Shown: positions 17,391 through 26,796 of the stretch, in pieces
Numbering within the stretch: position 1 is the stretch's first letter
How the letters are laid out: the number at the start of each line of letters is the position of its first letter
From: an uncultured bacterium
GTDB lineage: Bacteria; Zixibacteria; MSB-5A5; CAIYYT01
NCBI GenBank assembly: GCA_903930455.1
Contig: CAIYYT010000103.1
Location: 1-53,459, forward strand
Reading direction: 5' to 3'
Length of the DNA: 53,459 bases
The notes under the pieces: generated by a model
Databases searched by the model: none
Told to the model about the DNA's origin: nothing
What the model saw: only the letters and a program-made list of their open reading frames with translations
Position numbers and translations under genes: made by a program

Positions 17391-18563
17391 TTGCCCAATG
17401 CGGTTATCGCCATAATACTAATAATAGCAGCCCTGATCGCAGTGGTTCTGTCACGTCTACAGCGGATCTATAAGCGCGGGCACTATGGCCTCTGGATTCC
17501 GTCGTACATTAAGGGAGTCTTCGCCAAGCCGTCTGATCGGGACAAACGGGACGGGCCGCTGCATATCGTTTTCATCATTGCCGATCACTTCGAACCGGGA
17601 CATGCCAGCGAATCACTTGTAACATGGCTGGCACGCTATCGAGCCGTTGTCAGTAAGCACCATGACAGCTTCGGCAATCCACCCAGACGGTCTCTGCACT
17701 TTCCGATTGAGCAGTTCTATGACTACCAGATTGAACTGCTTCTGCCGCTGTGCAGGGATGGCTTTGCCGAGATTGAGATGCAGCTCCATCACTTCGACGA
17801 CAACTCGCAAACGGTGCTCGAAAAGTACCGAAAGGGTTTGTCTGATTTCGCTCGGTACGGTATTTCGCAGACGATTGACAACCCGCCGCAGACCCGTTTC
17901 GCCTTCGTCCATGGCAACTGGGCACTTGACAACTCGGCGGCACATCAGACGCCGAATCCCTGCGGGGTCAATGATGAAATCCGCATACTGGCGTCGCTCG
18001 GCTGCTTTGTAGACGTGACCTTTTCTTCAGTTTTGACAACATCACAGCCGAGACGAATCAACTCCATTTACTATGTTGCGGACGATCCGCACGCGCCCAA
18101 ATCCTATGATGATGGCGTTCCGGTTGAAGTCGGCAAGGCCCCGTCCGGGGACCTAATGCTGCTGCAGGGCCCGCTGCTCTTCAACTGGCGTGATTGGCGG
18201 TGTCGCACCCATCCAGCGGTGGAAAATGGCGATATCTGGGCCGGTTACCAGCTGTCGCCGCGACGCATTCCGCTCTGGCTGAAGGCCAACATCCATGTGC
18301 TCGGACAGCCCAACTGGGTTTTTGTCAAGCTGCATTCCCACGGGTGTCGGGGCACCGATCTTGACGCTCTCACGGGCGCCAGTTTTGACCAGACCCTGTC
18401 AGTTCTCGAAAGCGTCTACGACGATGGCAGGGAATACGTGCTTCACTACGCAAGCGTGCGTGAGGCCTACAATATCATCAAAGCTGCAGAGGCAGGCCGA
18501 ATCGGCAATCCCGAAGATTACCGCGATTTCGTCATCAAACCATATCGCGTCAATAAGGCATAG
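17391..18563 (+). CDS. Polysaccharide deacetylase-like membrane-anchored protein (divergent)
   Basis: A 390-residue protein with one N-terminal transmembrane helix (residues 3-22) and a large domain I read as a distant NodB/deacetylase fold. The visible motifs are IADHFEPGH (possible catalytic Asp), MQLHHFDDN (metal-type histidines), FAFVHGNWALDNS and VFVKLHSHGC (possible catalytic His). The order matches deacetylases, but the canonical TFDDG is missing, so the assignment is tentative. The start codon is TTG with GGAG 10 nt upstream; it has its own strong promoter. Role in EPS modification is inferred from location next to the flippase and a conventional deacetylase. Confidence 0.65.
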   Translation: MPNAVIAIILIIAALIAVVLSRLQRIYKRGHYGLWIPSYIKGVFAKPSDRDKRDGPLHIVFIIADHFEPGHASESLVTWLARYRAVVSKHHDSFGNPPRRSLHFPIEQFYDYQIELLLPLCRDGFAEIEMQLHHFDDNSQTVLEKYRKGLSDFARYGISQTIDNPPQTRFAFVHGNWALDNSAAHQTPNPCGVNDEIRILASLGCFVDVTFSSVLTTSQPRRINSIYYVADDPHAPKSYDDGVPVEVGKAPSGDLMLLQGPLLFNWRDWRCRTHPAVENGDIWAGYQLSPRRIPLWLKANIHVLGQPNWVFVKLHSHGCRGTDLDALTGASFDQTLSVLESVYDDGREYVLHYASVREAYNIIKAAEAGRIGNPEDYRDFVIKPYRVNKA

Positions 18564-18592
18564 TTCGTCAGCGAATTGGGGAGGGGGGAGTA

Positions 18593-19672
18593 CTAGTCTC
18601 GATTCCAGGCTTTGCCGAAAAATATCCTCTTCAGCATCATCTTTGCCAGATGGAAGTCTGCCTCATATTTGGAATCACCATACATGCTTACGCGGCGCAG
18701 GCGGAACCGTTCATCAACTGGTAACGCGAACGCCCCCAAGCCGGGCATGGTCGTAAAACCCGCTTGATAGCCTGCCTCCCGCGCAGCGGCTACAACCGTA
18801 TCGTTGAACGAACCAGCCGGATAGCAAATTGCCGTGACGGTATTTCCCAGCTTCTGTTCCAGCAGGCGTTTGGATTCGAACAACTCACTGCGGATGGTCT
18901 GCTCGTCGAGCCACGCTAGCTTGCGATGTGTGACTGTGTGAGATTCGATCGCTACACCTTGCTCGGCAATCTGTGCCAGTTGCACCCAACTCATGCAGGA
19001 AACACCCAACGTATACTTCGCTGCGACAATTTGTTCCAGCTTCGTCACAATTGAGTCAACCTCCTCAGCGTCCATCTGATCCAGAGCGTGGGCGAGCGCC
19101 CGGCACGTCTCACCTCTGCGATCTTCATCTGCGACCGACGACTGACGGATCACTTGGGCAATTTGCTCTTTGAATTGGCCGGCAAGACCCTGTAGCCTCG
19201 CCCAGCCGTCCGAATCGATGTTGCGAGTCAGATTGGTCACGCGAAGGTGCCAGAAACGCTTATCAGTGCCGATAAAATCGGTCGGTGCAAATACAACCGA
19301 CTCGCAGTGATGCTTGGCCAGCACCGGCAAAGCATATTTAATAAACTCGAAATCGGCGTCGTCGAACGTCAATAGCGCCGTACGTCTGTCCGGCTGTTTT
19401 CTGCCGCTGACGCAGTCGATATACTCGGATAATCCAGCAATCCGAAAGTGCCTCTTGATAGCGGCCACTTGAACGTCAAACGATCTGTAGTCAATGCCCA
19501 CGTCATATATCAGATATCCAACATCCCCGTTGCTCCGGTCGGTGACTCGATGGTAAACAAACGCAACGAGTGTCGCGTCACCGGTGACAAGCTCGGTGAT
19601 GAATAGCAGGAAGCGAGTAAGTCCCAGATAGTAGCAGACGAACCCAACCGCTGTTCGTATCAGTTTTCGCAC
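18593..19672 (-). CDS. Polysaccharide deacetylase (NodB/CE4 family)
   Basis: A 359-residue CE4-type deacetylase. YHRV precedes TFDDADF (Asp104 and Asp105, metal-binding and base), ESHTVTHRKL gives the HxxxH metal site (His245, His249), and ICYPAGSFNDTV is motif 3. The Gly that usually follows TFDD is replaced by Ala, a small deviation. The N-terminus has a hydrophobic patch (residues 8-30), so it is probably membrane-anchored. The start codon is GTG, with AGGAG 12 nt upstream. Convergent with the preceding gene and 36 bp from the acyltransferase upstream on the same strand. Predicted to remove N- or O-acetyl groups from the nascent polymer. Confidence 0.82.
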   Translation of the reverse strand: MRKLIRTAVGFVCYYLGLTRFLLFITELVTGDATLVAFVYHRVTDRSNGDVGYLIYDVGIDYRSFDVQVAAIKRHFRIAGLSEYIDCVSGRKQPDRRTALLTFDDADFEFIKYALPVLAKHHCESVVFAPTDFIGTDKRFWHLRVTNLTRNIDSDGWARLQGLAGQFKEQIAQVIRQSSVADEDRRGETCRALAHALDQMDAEEVDSIVTKLEQIVAAKYTLGVSCMSWVQLAQIAEQGVAIESHTVTHRKLAWLDEQTIRSELFESKRLLEQKLGNTVTAICYPAGSFNDTVVAAAREAGYQAGFTTMPGLGAFALPVDERFRLRRVSMYGDSKYEADFHLAKMMLKRIFFGKAWNRD

Positions 19673-19708
19673 TGTAGCCGTCTGCTCCTGAATTCCGTTG
19701 TTCCGTAC

Positions 19709-20761
19709 TCAGGCATCAACGTCGTTGTCAGCATAAAGAAAATGCCACCGTCCCGGATTTAACACATCCCCCCTGATCGGACTCTCGTTGTCGACATGGA
19801 TCACCATCGTCCGCGTCACTTTCCGTCTCACAAAGCCGAACTGCTCAAACATCCTGGTCAGGCGCTCTTCTCCGAAGTAGTAAAATGTCACAGCATCAAA
19901 CCCCTGTCTTCTCACAAAACACAGAAATTCAGACAGCAACAGCCGGAACATCCGGTCAGGTTCGACCGCGAAGAAGTCCTCAATATGTGTGCCGTCCGGG
20001 CTAGGCCGATAAACGACATAGCCAATCAGCTTCTTGTCGCTTTTACGAACCAGTGCGAATACTCGAAACTGCTTGTACGGGCAATCGGCGAAGCGCCAGT
20101 TGAGGAAACAGGCGTTGCGTTCGCCAGTGATTGTATACATCGGCTGCGCCTCCTGCCAGAGTGCGTCGAACCTCTCGTCGAAGCGGGTCAGATCCTCCCA
20201 AGCGTAAACATCTTCAGGCTGCAATATGAGCTTTCTGTACCGTCGTCTGAGCACCCAGTCAATCGGATAGGAGATCAGCCGAGCCAGCGGTGTCACTTTC
20301 AACCATTTCCTGACGTATCTCTCCGATCTCATCATCTTCACCATCCAGACGGTCTGGCCGATTGCCCGGAATCCATCCTTCTCCAGCACCTTTTTGGAGA
20401 TAGTATTAGCGGTACCGTATACAAAATCCAATCCCGATTGCCTCATGTACTCAAGCATAGCGCTACGTAGCGATTGCACCAACCCGGTGCCACGATGGTC
20501 TACTCTGATTGCTAGATCACCGGCCACCGCGGCATTAACCACTCTGCCGTTTATCGAAATCCGGCGTGGGAATAGGGCGATAGCCCCAACCAGGGCATTT
20601 TCGGTGTCTCTTGCCGCAAAACAGGCTGCTCGCCCGTCGGGATTGTTCTCGTAGAACATAGCATACTTTTCCGGGGGCCAAGCGGGGAAGTCGGCTCCCC
20701 AGAAATCAAGTATGTCCTGTTTGTCAGCCGCCAAATCGGCCTGATAAACCCTGTAACTCAT
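19709..20761 (-). CDS. GNAT-family N-acyltransferase
   Basis: A 350-residue protein with a GCN5-related N-acetyltransferase domain in the N-terminal half. AAVAGDLAIRVDHRGTGLVQSLRSAM contains the acetyl-CoA pyrophosphate loop (R-x-x-G-x-G/L variant), followed by VYGTANTISKKVLEKDGF. The C-terminal half (VYAWEDLTRFDERFDALW onward) looks like a second, degenerate GNAT copy, as in FemAB-like or double-GNAT proteins of EPS loci. AGGA precedes the ATG. It is first in a two-gene minus-strand unit with the deacetylase, so acylation and deacylation may be matched. Acceptor unknown. Confidence 0.75.
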   Translation of the reverse strand: MSYRVYQADLAADKQDILDFWGADFPAWPPEKYAMFYENNPDGRAACFAARDTENALVGAIALFPRRISINGRVVNAAVAGDLAIRVDHRGTGLVQSLRSAMLEYMRQSGLDFVYGTANTISKKVLEKDGFRAIGQTVWMVKMMRSERYVRKWLKVTPLARLISYPIDWVLRRRYRKLILQPEDVYAWEDLTRFDERFDALWQEAQPMYTITGERNACFLNWRFADCPYKQFRVFALVRKSDKKLIGYVVYRPSPDGTHIEDFFAVEPDRMFRLLLSEFLCFVRRQGFDAVTFYYFGEERLTRMFEQFGFVRRKVTRTMVIHVDNESPIRGDVLNPGRWHFLYADNDVDA

Positions 20762-21130
20762 TTCAATCCTTTCGTATCAGGATGTATGCGCAACTACCTG
20801 AAAAAGTCAATCTTAAAACAAAAGGCGGCCTTTGCCGATCTACCTATTGTCGTACCTTGCCGGTGATTGGAACCTGCATACAAGAGAGTACTTGTCAAGT
20901 CGAGAAAAACTTGTTAGAAATAGAGGGTTTATGAGTATTTGGGGCTGTATCCGCCGCCGCCTTGCGCCGCTGTGCCGTAGGTGCGAGAAGACATCAATCA
21001 CTTTCCAGCTAGATGAGATGCACCGCGCTCATGGACGGCTGGCGGTCACGGAAACAAAAGCAGTGTCTTAGGGGTTTCGGGCTTATCCGGCAGCCGATAT
21101 CGCCATGTGGTTGTGAACAAGGAGAAGTGT
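20762..21130. other. Intergenic region with promoter copy C
   Basis: A divergent spacer between the acyltransferase and the membrane-protein gene. Apart from the promoter at 20892-20920 it has only short unlikely reading frames. The promoter lies about 210 bp before the next start, leaving an unusually long untranslated leader in which I see no convincing riboswitch. Confidence 0.5.
20892..20920 (+). promoter_or_regulatory. Sigma-70-like promoter, copy C of a second duplicated pair
   Basis: TTGTCA, 17-bp spacer, TAGAAA. It lies in a 45-bp block (from 20883) that matches the block at 22631 at 39 of 45 positions without gaps, including an identical 3' part ACTTGTTAGAAATAG. Confidence 0.65.
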
Positions 21131-22570
21131 TTGAAAAGCGACTCAACTCTGCATCTAATTGGCCTGTTGTTTCTTCTGGCAACCGGCAGCTTTGTATGGT
21201 TCTATTCAGCACCTCTCTGCGGTGACATGCCTATGCACGTGGCAGTCGCCAAAGCACTCGTTGATCTTCTGGCTCACACGGGCGCAGCTAACTACCCCTA
21301 CGCATTAAACATAGTATTCTCTTCGTACGCGTTGCCAGAAATCATATTGGCTTTCTTAGTAAAACTCTTTGGCGTAATCTATGCTTCCAAGATCGCATTG
21401 ACCGCTTATGCAATCGGCTTTCCCCTCTCGATCTGGTTTCTCGTTAGCCAGATTGAGCCTGAGACTAGATGGGCCAAGCTGATTGGCTTTCCCCTAACTC
21501 TCAACTACTTCTTCCATTGGGGCTTCTGGTCCTATATGGTAGGCGAAATTGCCGTGATCTGTGCTATCGCAATGTCGATCAGGTATGAGTCTACTAATCG
21601 GTCTTGGTTGATCGGTGCTCCAATGCGGGTGGTGACGTTCTTGATGCATCCTGCGCCCGTGATAGCGTTGGGCATTTATGACACCATTACCGTTCTCGTC
21701 GACCTTGAACACAACCCGAAATGGCTCAACCCAATCTCATGGCAATGGAAGCGCATGTCCATGCTCTGGGTGCCCACGCTGCTGTGTATTGCAGCCATGT
21801 TTTTCTCGCTTGGCAACTCCACTGGTTCGTCCTTCGCCGTGTCGTGGGGCTCTGCGAAGGCTCAACTCATTCAGTTGGTGAGACCGTTTTACATTACCAG
21901 CCAATGGTGGGAATTCGCTATACCTATATTGATGGGCTTAGCTCTGATATCTGTTGTGTGTTATCAGATCGTGCGGTCGCGGAAGCGGGTCAGCATCTTG
22001 CTTGCAGCTTTGTTCATGGTTCTCGTCGGCTTATTCCTGCCTCGAGACCAGTTCTTTGGAAACTCCTGGGAAATAGGTGCCAGAATTGTCTTTATTGGAC
22101 TTATTCTCATCCTTTCACTTACGGCCTTGTTCAAGAGGGGACTCGCCAAAGCCGTATTGTACTGGGTGATTATATCATTGACGCTGAATCTTGGTGTAAG
22201 TCACGCCCTCTGGTATGTCCACAGCAGGTCATCTGAAAGAGCCCTCAAAGTACTACAGGAGAACTTTGCTGGAGCGAAGATAAGTACAGAAGTCCACCCA
22301 ACGAAGAACGGTCCCAGTTCCAATGTGGGACGCCATATTGCCGCATGGGCCTGGTGTTTGGGATATGTCGCCGATGTCCCTAACGGCGTTGGCATCGGAG
22401 ACTTTGGACCGGTGAAGTACATCGGTCTTGATACTGCAACGATTCGTAAAGTAGGAATTCCCCAAGGCCTTATTGTCTATCACCCATACATGCTCGATAG
22501 CCTTCCAAGACCAGGCTATCGCCAAGTCCTTTTGCGAGGGGATGATATCTACACGATCTATAAGCAGTGA
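21131..22570 (+). CDS. Multi-spanning membrane protein, GT-C-like
   Basis: A 479-residue membrane protein with about ten hydrophobic helices. The first loop after the N-terminal helix has CGDMPMH, an acidic motif placed as in GT-C (lipid-phosphosugar-dependent) transferases; the C-terminal ~110 residues are soluble. I take TTG at 21131 as the start because AAGGAG sits 6 nt upstream; a GTG 24 bp earlier is in frame but lacks a ribosome site. Promoter copy C precedes it. No recognised family name; probably completes or decorates the polysaccharide in the periplasm. Confidence 0.65.
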   Translation: MKSDSTLHLIGLLFLLATGSFVWFYSAPLCGDMPMHVAVAKALVDLLAHTGAANYPYALNIVFSSYALPEIILAFLVKLFGVIYASKIALTAYAIGFPLSIWFLVSQIEPETRWAKLIGFPLTLNYFFHWGFWSYMVGEIAVICAIAMSIRYESTNRSWLIGAPMRVVTFLMHPAPVIALGIYDTITVLVDLEHNPKWLNPISWQWKRMSMLWVPTLLCIAAMFFSLGNSTGSSFAVSWGSAKAQLIQLVRPFYITSQWWEFAIPILMGLALISVVCYQIVRSRKRVSILLAALFMVLVGLFLPRDQFFGNSWEIGARIVFIGLILILSLTALFKRGLAKAVLYWVIISLTLNLGVSHALWYVHSRSSERALKVLQENFAGAKISTEVHPTKNGPSSNVGRHIAAWAWCLGYVADVPNGVGIGDFGPVKYIGLDTATIRKVGIPQGLIVYHPYMLDSLPRPGYRQVLLRGDDIYTIYKQ

Positions 22571-22639
22571 ACAGTGTCTTGCTCATCCAGGTGTCTCAGT
22601 CCTGTAGTTGGCGACTGAATCCCAGCGGTAAGAGAATAC

Positions 22640-22668
22640 TTGCCAAGACGAAAAAAACTTGTTAGAAA
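22640..22668 (+). promoter_or_regulatory. Sigma-70-like promoter, copy D of the second duplicated pair
   Basis: TTGCCA, 17-bp spacer, TAGAAA, within the block shared with copy C. It would give a leader of about 270 nt before the large secreted protein at 22946. No terminator is seen between the upstream gene and this site. Confidence 0.65.
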
Positions 22669-22945
22669 TAGGGAGTAACTGTATGCTGTGTGATCATCTG
22701 TCCTAAGTCATTGCCGACATCTTTATTAGGAGAAGAGACCGTCTTCCTTGCTCAAACTTTGCACAGCCGGGTTCAGTACGGAGATCGGGGCGGGTATCGA
22801 AGCTCTTGAGTGTTAATGAATAACGAAATTGCGTATAAGACTTGGAGAAGGCACAGAGTTTGCACATAGCTTTAGCGGAGTATTATCATTCGTGCGCAAA
22901 CAACTTAAGTCGGAGGGATTGTCCCTGCACGTCCCGGAGGTTAGC

Positions 22946-25900
22946 ATGTCAGTGTTTTCGAAAATATGCTTTGTGGTAGCTACTGCAATAGTCTTTCTGA
23001 CAACGGCAATGAGCAGTGTACAGGCGGCGCCCACTCAATCACTTCGCTCGGGTGCATACTTCTGTGGTACCGATGGTACTTGCCTGTGGTACAAAGCTGG
23101 CGACCCCGACTGGGTATTTCAGCGCTTCACTTACATAATGGGTTACGGCGACTGCGCTGGAAGCATCGGCGAATGGCACACCAAGTCTCCCGGTTCCTAT
23201 ATTGTTCTCTATACGAGCGGTACGGACATATCCGCCTTCAAGAGCTACACTTCCAACAGCTATATGGGAGCGAGAAAATCAACCTACATACGCGACCGTA
23301 TGGTGCAACTTGGTGACATCGAAGAAAAGGCATATCTGCACTTCTATAACGACACCAAGTTAACGAACTGGAATGGCACTGCTTACGACACGTTGCTGAT
23401 TGTTGGCACCAATTCGATGACGATTACTGCCAAGGACTCTATCAGTCGCGTACCCAACTCTTATGTCAACTATCTGTTCTATTCAAAGAACACCTACTCC
23501 GGTGAGACACGCTTGGCCCCGAACTTTGCGAATGCGAAAATGCGTTTGGCATACAAAGAGTTTATCACGCAGGCGTTCAACAGCCAGCGCATTACCCATT
23601 GGCCGACAATTACCGGGTATTGGGACGGCATATACTTCGACAACTATAATCCGGGAGGCATGCAGGGAGGCCATCTCGTTTCCGGCGGTCTTGTTGTCGA
23701 AACCGGTACTAACCCCAGCAACTTGCTGACTTACGGCACCGATGCTTACGGCGCCTGGGGCTGGGATTGGATGAAGATCTTCGGTCGCGAAGTGCGCGAT
23801 ACGCTCGGGACTTCCGCCCAATGGTCGGCTGACGGGAAGAAGAAGGTGCTTGCGTACAATGTTGGCGTCGGATTCCGAACCGAATATATGTATCCCGATT
23901 CTTCGGGAGCTGATGCCTACAACTACGAGTTCGGCTTTGATCCCGTGATGTGCGCCAATAACAGTTACTATCGGCTGGAAAATCTGTACACGCGCGATTC
24001 TATCGCAACTCTTAACGGCGCGACCTTTTTCTGGTGCAGTCGTGTACGTACCGACCTGGTCACGAAGCGGGAATCAATCTACAATAATCTTTGCTTCTAT
24101 TATGCTGCCCGTACCGACTCAACCTGGATCTATATGCGCCCTGAGCCGGGCAATGCCTATGGCGTTTTCTACAATCCCGGTTTTGATACTTTGGCATGGA
24201 TACCGGCGATGGGCTATGATCTCGGCGTCCCGATTGCTCACTACCAACTAGCGACATCAGGGACTTCTCCTGACATGACTGGTGCACAATACAAGGTCTG
24301 GACGCGAGACTATCAAGGGGGTAGGGTTTACATTCGTCCCAAGGATGACATTGACGCACCCGTCTGGGGTTCAACCTCGACTCCGGTTACCGTCAGCCTT
24401 GGCGGGACTTACCAACAACTGAATACCGACGGAACCCTGGGTTCGGTGATCACATCGCTGTCGTTGCATGCTGCCGAAGGCGCGATAGTAATTCCAGTCA
24501 GCACCGGCGCCTGCGCGACGCCTCCATCTGTTCCGACATTAAGCAGTCCTGCCGACAGCGTGACGGTGGCGTCTCGCACACCGAGCATCTGTGTCAACAA
24601 CTCGACGCAATCCGGGTCGTGTACGCAATCGACTATCTATGATTTTCAGGTCTCTACCGCATCCGGTTTCGGTGCGGTAGCTTCTGAGAACAGCTCGGTA
24701 GCCCAAGGCACTTCGACAACTTGCTGGACGGTTGCGGTAACGCTCAATCCCGGACAGCTCTACTATTGGCGTGTTCGCGCCGGCAACGGAACCTCGTGGT
24801 CAAGCTGGTCATCTACTCGGAAGTTTGTCACGCCCAACAGCGCGCCCACGGTGCCGACACCATCCTCACCGGCGAACGGCGCTACCGTCACTTCGGTTCA
24901 GCCGACACTGACAGTGACAAACTCCACCGATGCGGATGGCACCACACCGACCTACCATTTTCAGGTTTCGGCTACGTCCAGCTTTACAACTATTGCCGTG
25001 GAGAATTTGTCGGTGGCACAGGGTTCAGGCAGCACCAGTTGGCTGGTTAGTTCGGCTTTGGGCAATTTGACCACCTATTATTGGCGCGTCCGCGCCTACG
25101 ACGGTGTCGCCTATTCAAGCTGGAGTAGTTCGCGCTCTTTTTATGTCAACCAGCCGGTCGCCAATAATCCACCCACGGTGCCCACACTTTCGGCGCCTGC
25201 CGACGGAGCTACGATGACTTCCCTACAACCGACTCTGGTGATCGTGAACTCCACTGATCCGGAAGGTACGACGCCGGTTTACCACTTTCAGCTATCAGCA
25301 TTGTCCGGCTTTTCGTCGATCACCGTGGAGAATCTCTCGGTCGCTCAGGGTCAATCAACAACTACCTGGCAGGTTACCCCGGCTCTCAACAATCTGACAA
25401 CTTACTACTGGCGAGTCCGCGCCTCCGACGGTCAGGCTTACTCTGCTTGGAGTGGTTCGCGATCATTTTACGTCAATCAGCCAAGTGGAAACAACCCTCC
25501 GACGGCTCCGACCTGCAGTTCGCCAACCAACGCCGCCAAGGTATCCAGCCTGACTCCGGATCTGATTATCAACAACGCAACTGATCCCAACGGCGATCCG
25601 TTGACCTATCAATTCGAGTTGTACAGTGCTTCCTTTTCAACTCTGATATCACAGTCATCCATGATCACACAGGGTAGTGGGAATACTACTACCTGGCGAG
25701 TGCCAGTCACTCTGTCACAAAAGACAATCTACACCTGGCGCGCGCGTGCCTACGATTCGCAGGCCTGGTCGAACTGGATGACACTTGCCAGCTTTCGTAC
25801 TAATCGTCCACCTTGGACACCGATACCTCGTACGCCGGTGAACGATACTGTTTTCGGATCGATACATGTGCTGGTAACAAATAACACGACCGATCCCGAT

Positions 25901-26668
25901 GAGGACACGCTGACGTATGATTTCCGGGTTTTTTCTGATTCCCTGTTGACCAAACAGGTCGAAGTCGGCCTGGCGATACCGCAGGGCACGAGCTACACTT
26001 CTTTCACGACCGGCGGCTCCTACACCAACAACAAACCCTATTGGTGGCGAGTGCGCGCTTTCGACGGCGGCGCCTGGTGCAATTGGAGCGACCCCACGGA
26101 ATTCTGGCATCTCGATATGGCGCTTGATGCGGCGGACGCGCCCACACTTGTCAGTCCCGCGGATGGCTCAACCGAGACGGACGTTAAGCCGCAATTCCAT
26201 GTCACTTGGTCTGGGAGTGGTTCATCGGTATGTCAGTTTGAATTGGCAACTGATGCCGGTTTTAGCACGATCATCGACGGCGGCTCGGTTGTCGGCGATA
26301 AAGGCGCGGCTTTGTGGACTGCAAATCGCCCGCTGGAAAACGGCAAGACGTACTACTGGCGCGTCAAACGGGAGCAAAGCGGTTATTCACAAGGCGCTGC
26401 TTTTTCCGTGAGCGCCAACATTTTCCTGTCACCGAATCCATTCTCATACTTGGATGGTGTAATCACTATCCACAATCTCCCCCCCGCTTCACGTTTTGAG
26501 GTCTACACGCCTTCCGGCGACAAGGTCGTGGAGTTGGACAACCTCAGCGGTGATTATAGCTGGAACGTCCTTAACTCAAGCGGTGAAAAACTCGGATCAG
26601 GCGTCTTTCTGTATTATATCCGATTTAACGACAAGACGGTGGCCGACAAATTCATCGTTGTCAGATAG
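22946..26668 (+). CDS. Secreted glycoside-hydrolase-like protein with Fn3-like repeats and C-terminal sorting domain
   Basis: 1240 residues. A Sec signal peptide (about 1-27, ending SSVQA) fixes the start at this ATG, with CCGGAGG just upstream. Residues ~30-510 look like a TIM-barrel hypothetical glycosidase: GYWDGIYFDNYNPG and VLAYNVG carry candidate acidic residues, and EGAIVIPV closes the domain. Residues ~525-1150 hold about six Fn3-like repeats of ~100 residues with recurring PTLSSPADG, FQVSA, YYWRVRA and WSSSRSF motifs. The last ~85 residues (FLSPNPFSYLDG to the end) are a FlgD/Por-type sorting domain. Family assignment of the barrel is by pattern only. Probably surface-attached and acting on polysaccharide, possibly the EPS encoded upstream. 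Confidence 0.7.
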   Translation: MSVFSKICFVVATAIVFLTTAMSSVQAAPTQSLRSGAYFCGTDGTCLWYKAGDPDWVFQRFTYIMGYGDCAGSIGEWHTKSPGSYIVLYTSGTDISAFKSYTSNSYMGARKSTYIRDRMVQLGDIEEKAYLHFYNDTKLTNWNGTAYDTLLIVGTNSMTITAKDSISRVPNSYVNYLFYSKNTYSGETRLAPNFANAKMRLAYKEFITQAFNSQRITHWPTITGYWDGIYFDNYNPGGMQGGHLVSGGLVVETGTNPSNLLTYGTDAYGAWGWDWMKIFGREVRDTLGTSAQWSADGKKKVLAYNVGVGFRTEYMYPDSSGADAYNYEFGFDPVMCANNSYYRLENLYTRDSIATLNGATFFWCSRVRTDLVTKRESIYNNLCFYYAARTDSTWIYMRPEPGNAYGVFYNPGFDTLAWIPAMGYDLGVPIAHYQLATSGTSPDMTGAQYKVWTRDYQGGRVYIRPKDDIDAPVWGSTSTPVTVSLGGTYQQLNTDGTLGSVITSLSLHAAEGAIVIPVSTGACATPPSVPTLSSPADSVTVASRTPSICVNNSTQSGSCTQSTIYDFQVSTASGFGAVASENSSVAQGTSTTCWTVAVTLNPGQLYYWRVRAGNGTSWSSWSSTRKFVTPNSAPTVPTPSSPANGATVTSVQPTLTVTNSTDADGTTPTYHFQVSATSSFTTIAVENLSVAQGSGSTSWLVSSALGNLTTYYWRVRAYDGVAYSSWSSSRSFYVNQPVANNPPTVPTLSAPADGATMTSLQPTLVIVNSTDPEGTTPVYHFQLSALSGFSSITVENLSVAQGQSTTTWQVTPALNNLTTYYWRVRASDGQAYSAWSGSRSFYVNQPSGNNPPTAPTCSSPTNAAKVSSLTPDLIINNATDPNGDPLTYQFELYSASFSTLISQSSMITQGSGNTTTWRVPVTLSQKTIYTWRARAYDSQAWSNWMTLASFRTNRPPWTPIPRTPVNDTVFGSIHVLVTNNTTDPDEDTLTYDFRVFSDSLLTKQVEVGLAIPQGTSYTSFTTGGSYTNNKPYWWRVRAFDGGAWCNWSDPTEFWHLDMALDAADAPTLVSPADGSTETDVKPQFHVTWSGSGSSVCQFELATDAGFSTIIDGGSVVGDKGAALWTANRPLENGKTYYWRVKREQSGYSQGAAFSVSANIFLSPNPFSYLDGVITIHNLPPASRFEVYTPSGDKVVELDNLSGDYSWNVLNSSGEKLGSGVFLYYIRFNDKTVADKFIVVR

Positions 26669-26704
26669 CTTCAACTTTCTAACTTCCATAATAAGATTAT
26701 TCCA

Positions 26705-26732
26705 ATCAAGTCCGGCAATCGCCGGACTTGAT
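26705..26732. terminator. Perfect 12-bp hairpin without T-run
   Basis: ATCAAGTCCGGC pairs with its exact complement around a 4-nt loop, 36 bp after the stop of the giant secreted protein. No U-tract follows, so it may be an attenuating or mRNA-stabilising hairpin rather than a true terminator. Confidence 0.4.
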
Positions 26733-26796
26733 CGACTATGCGCCCGTGATAGAGCGCCTAATCCGGCTGGGAGTGTCATAGGAAACGGAGGACAAT

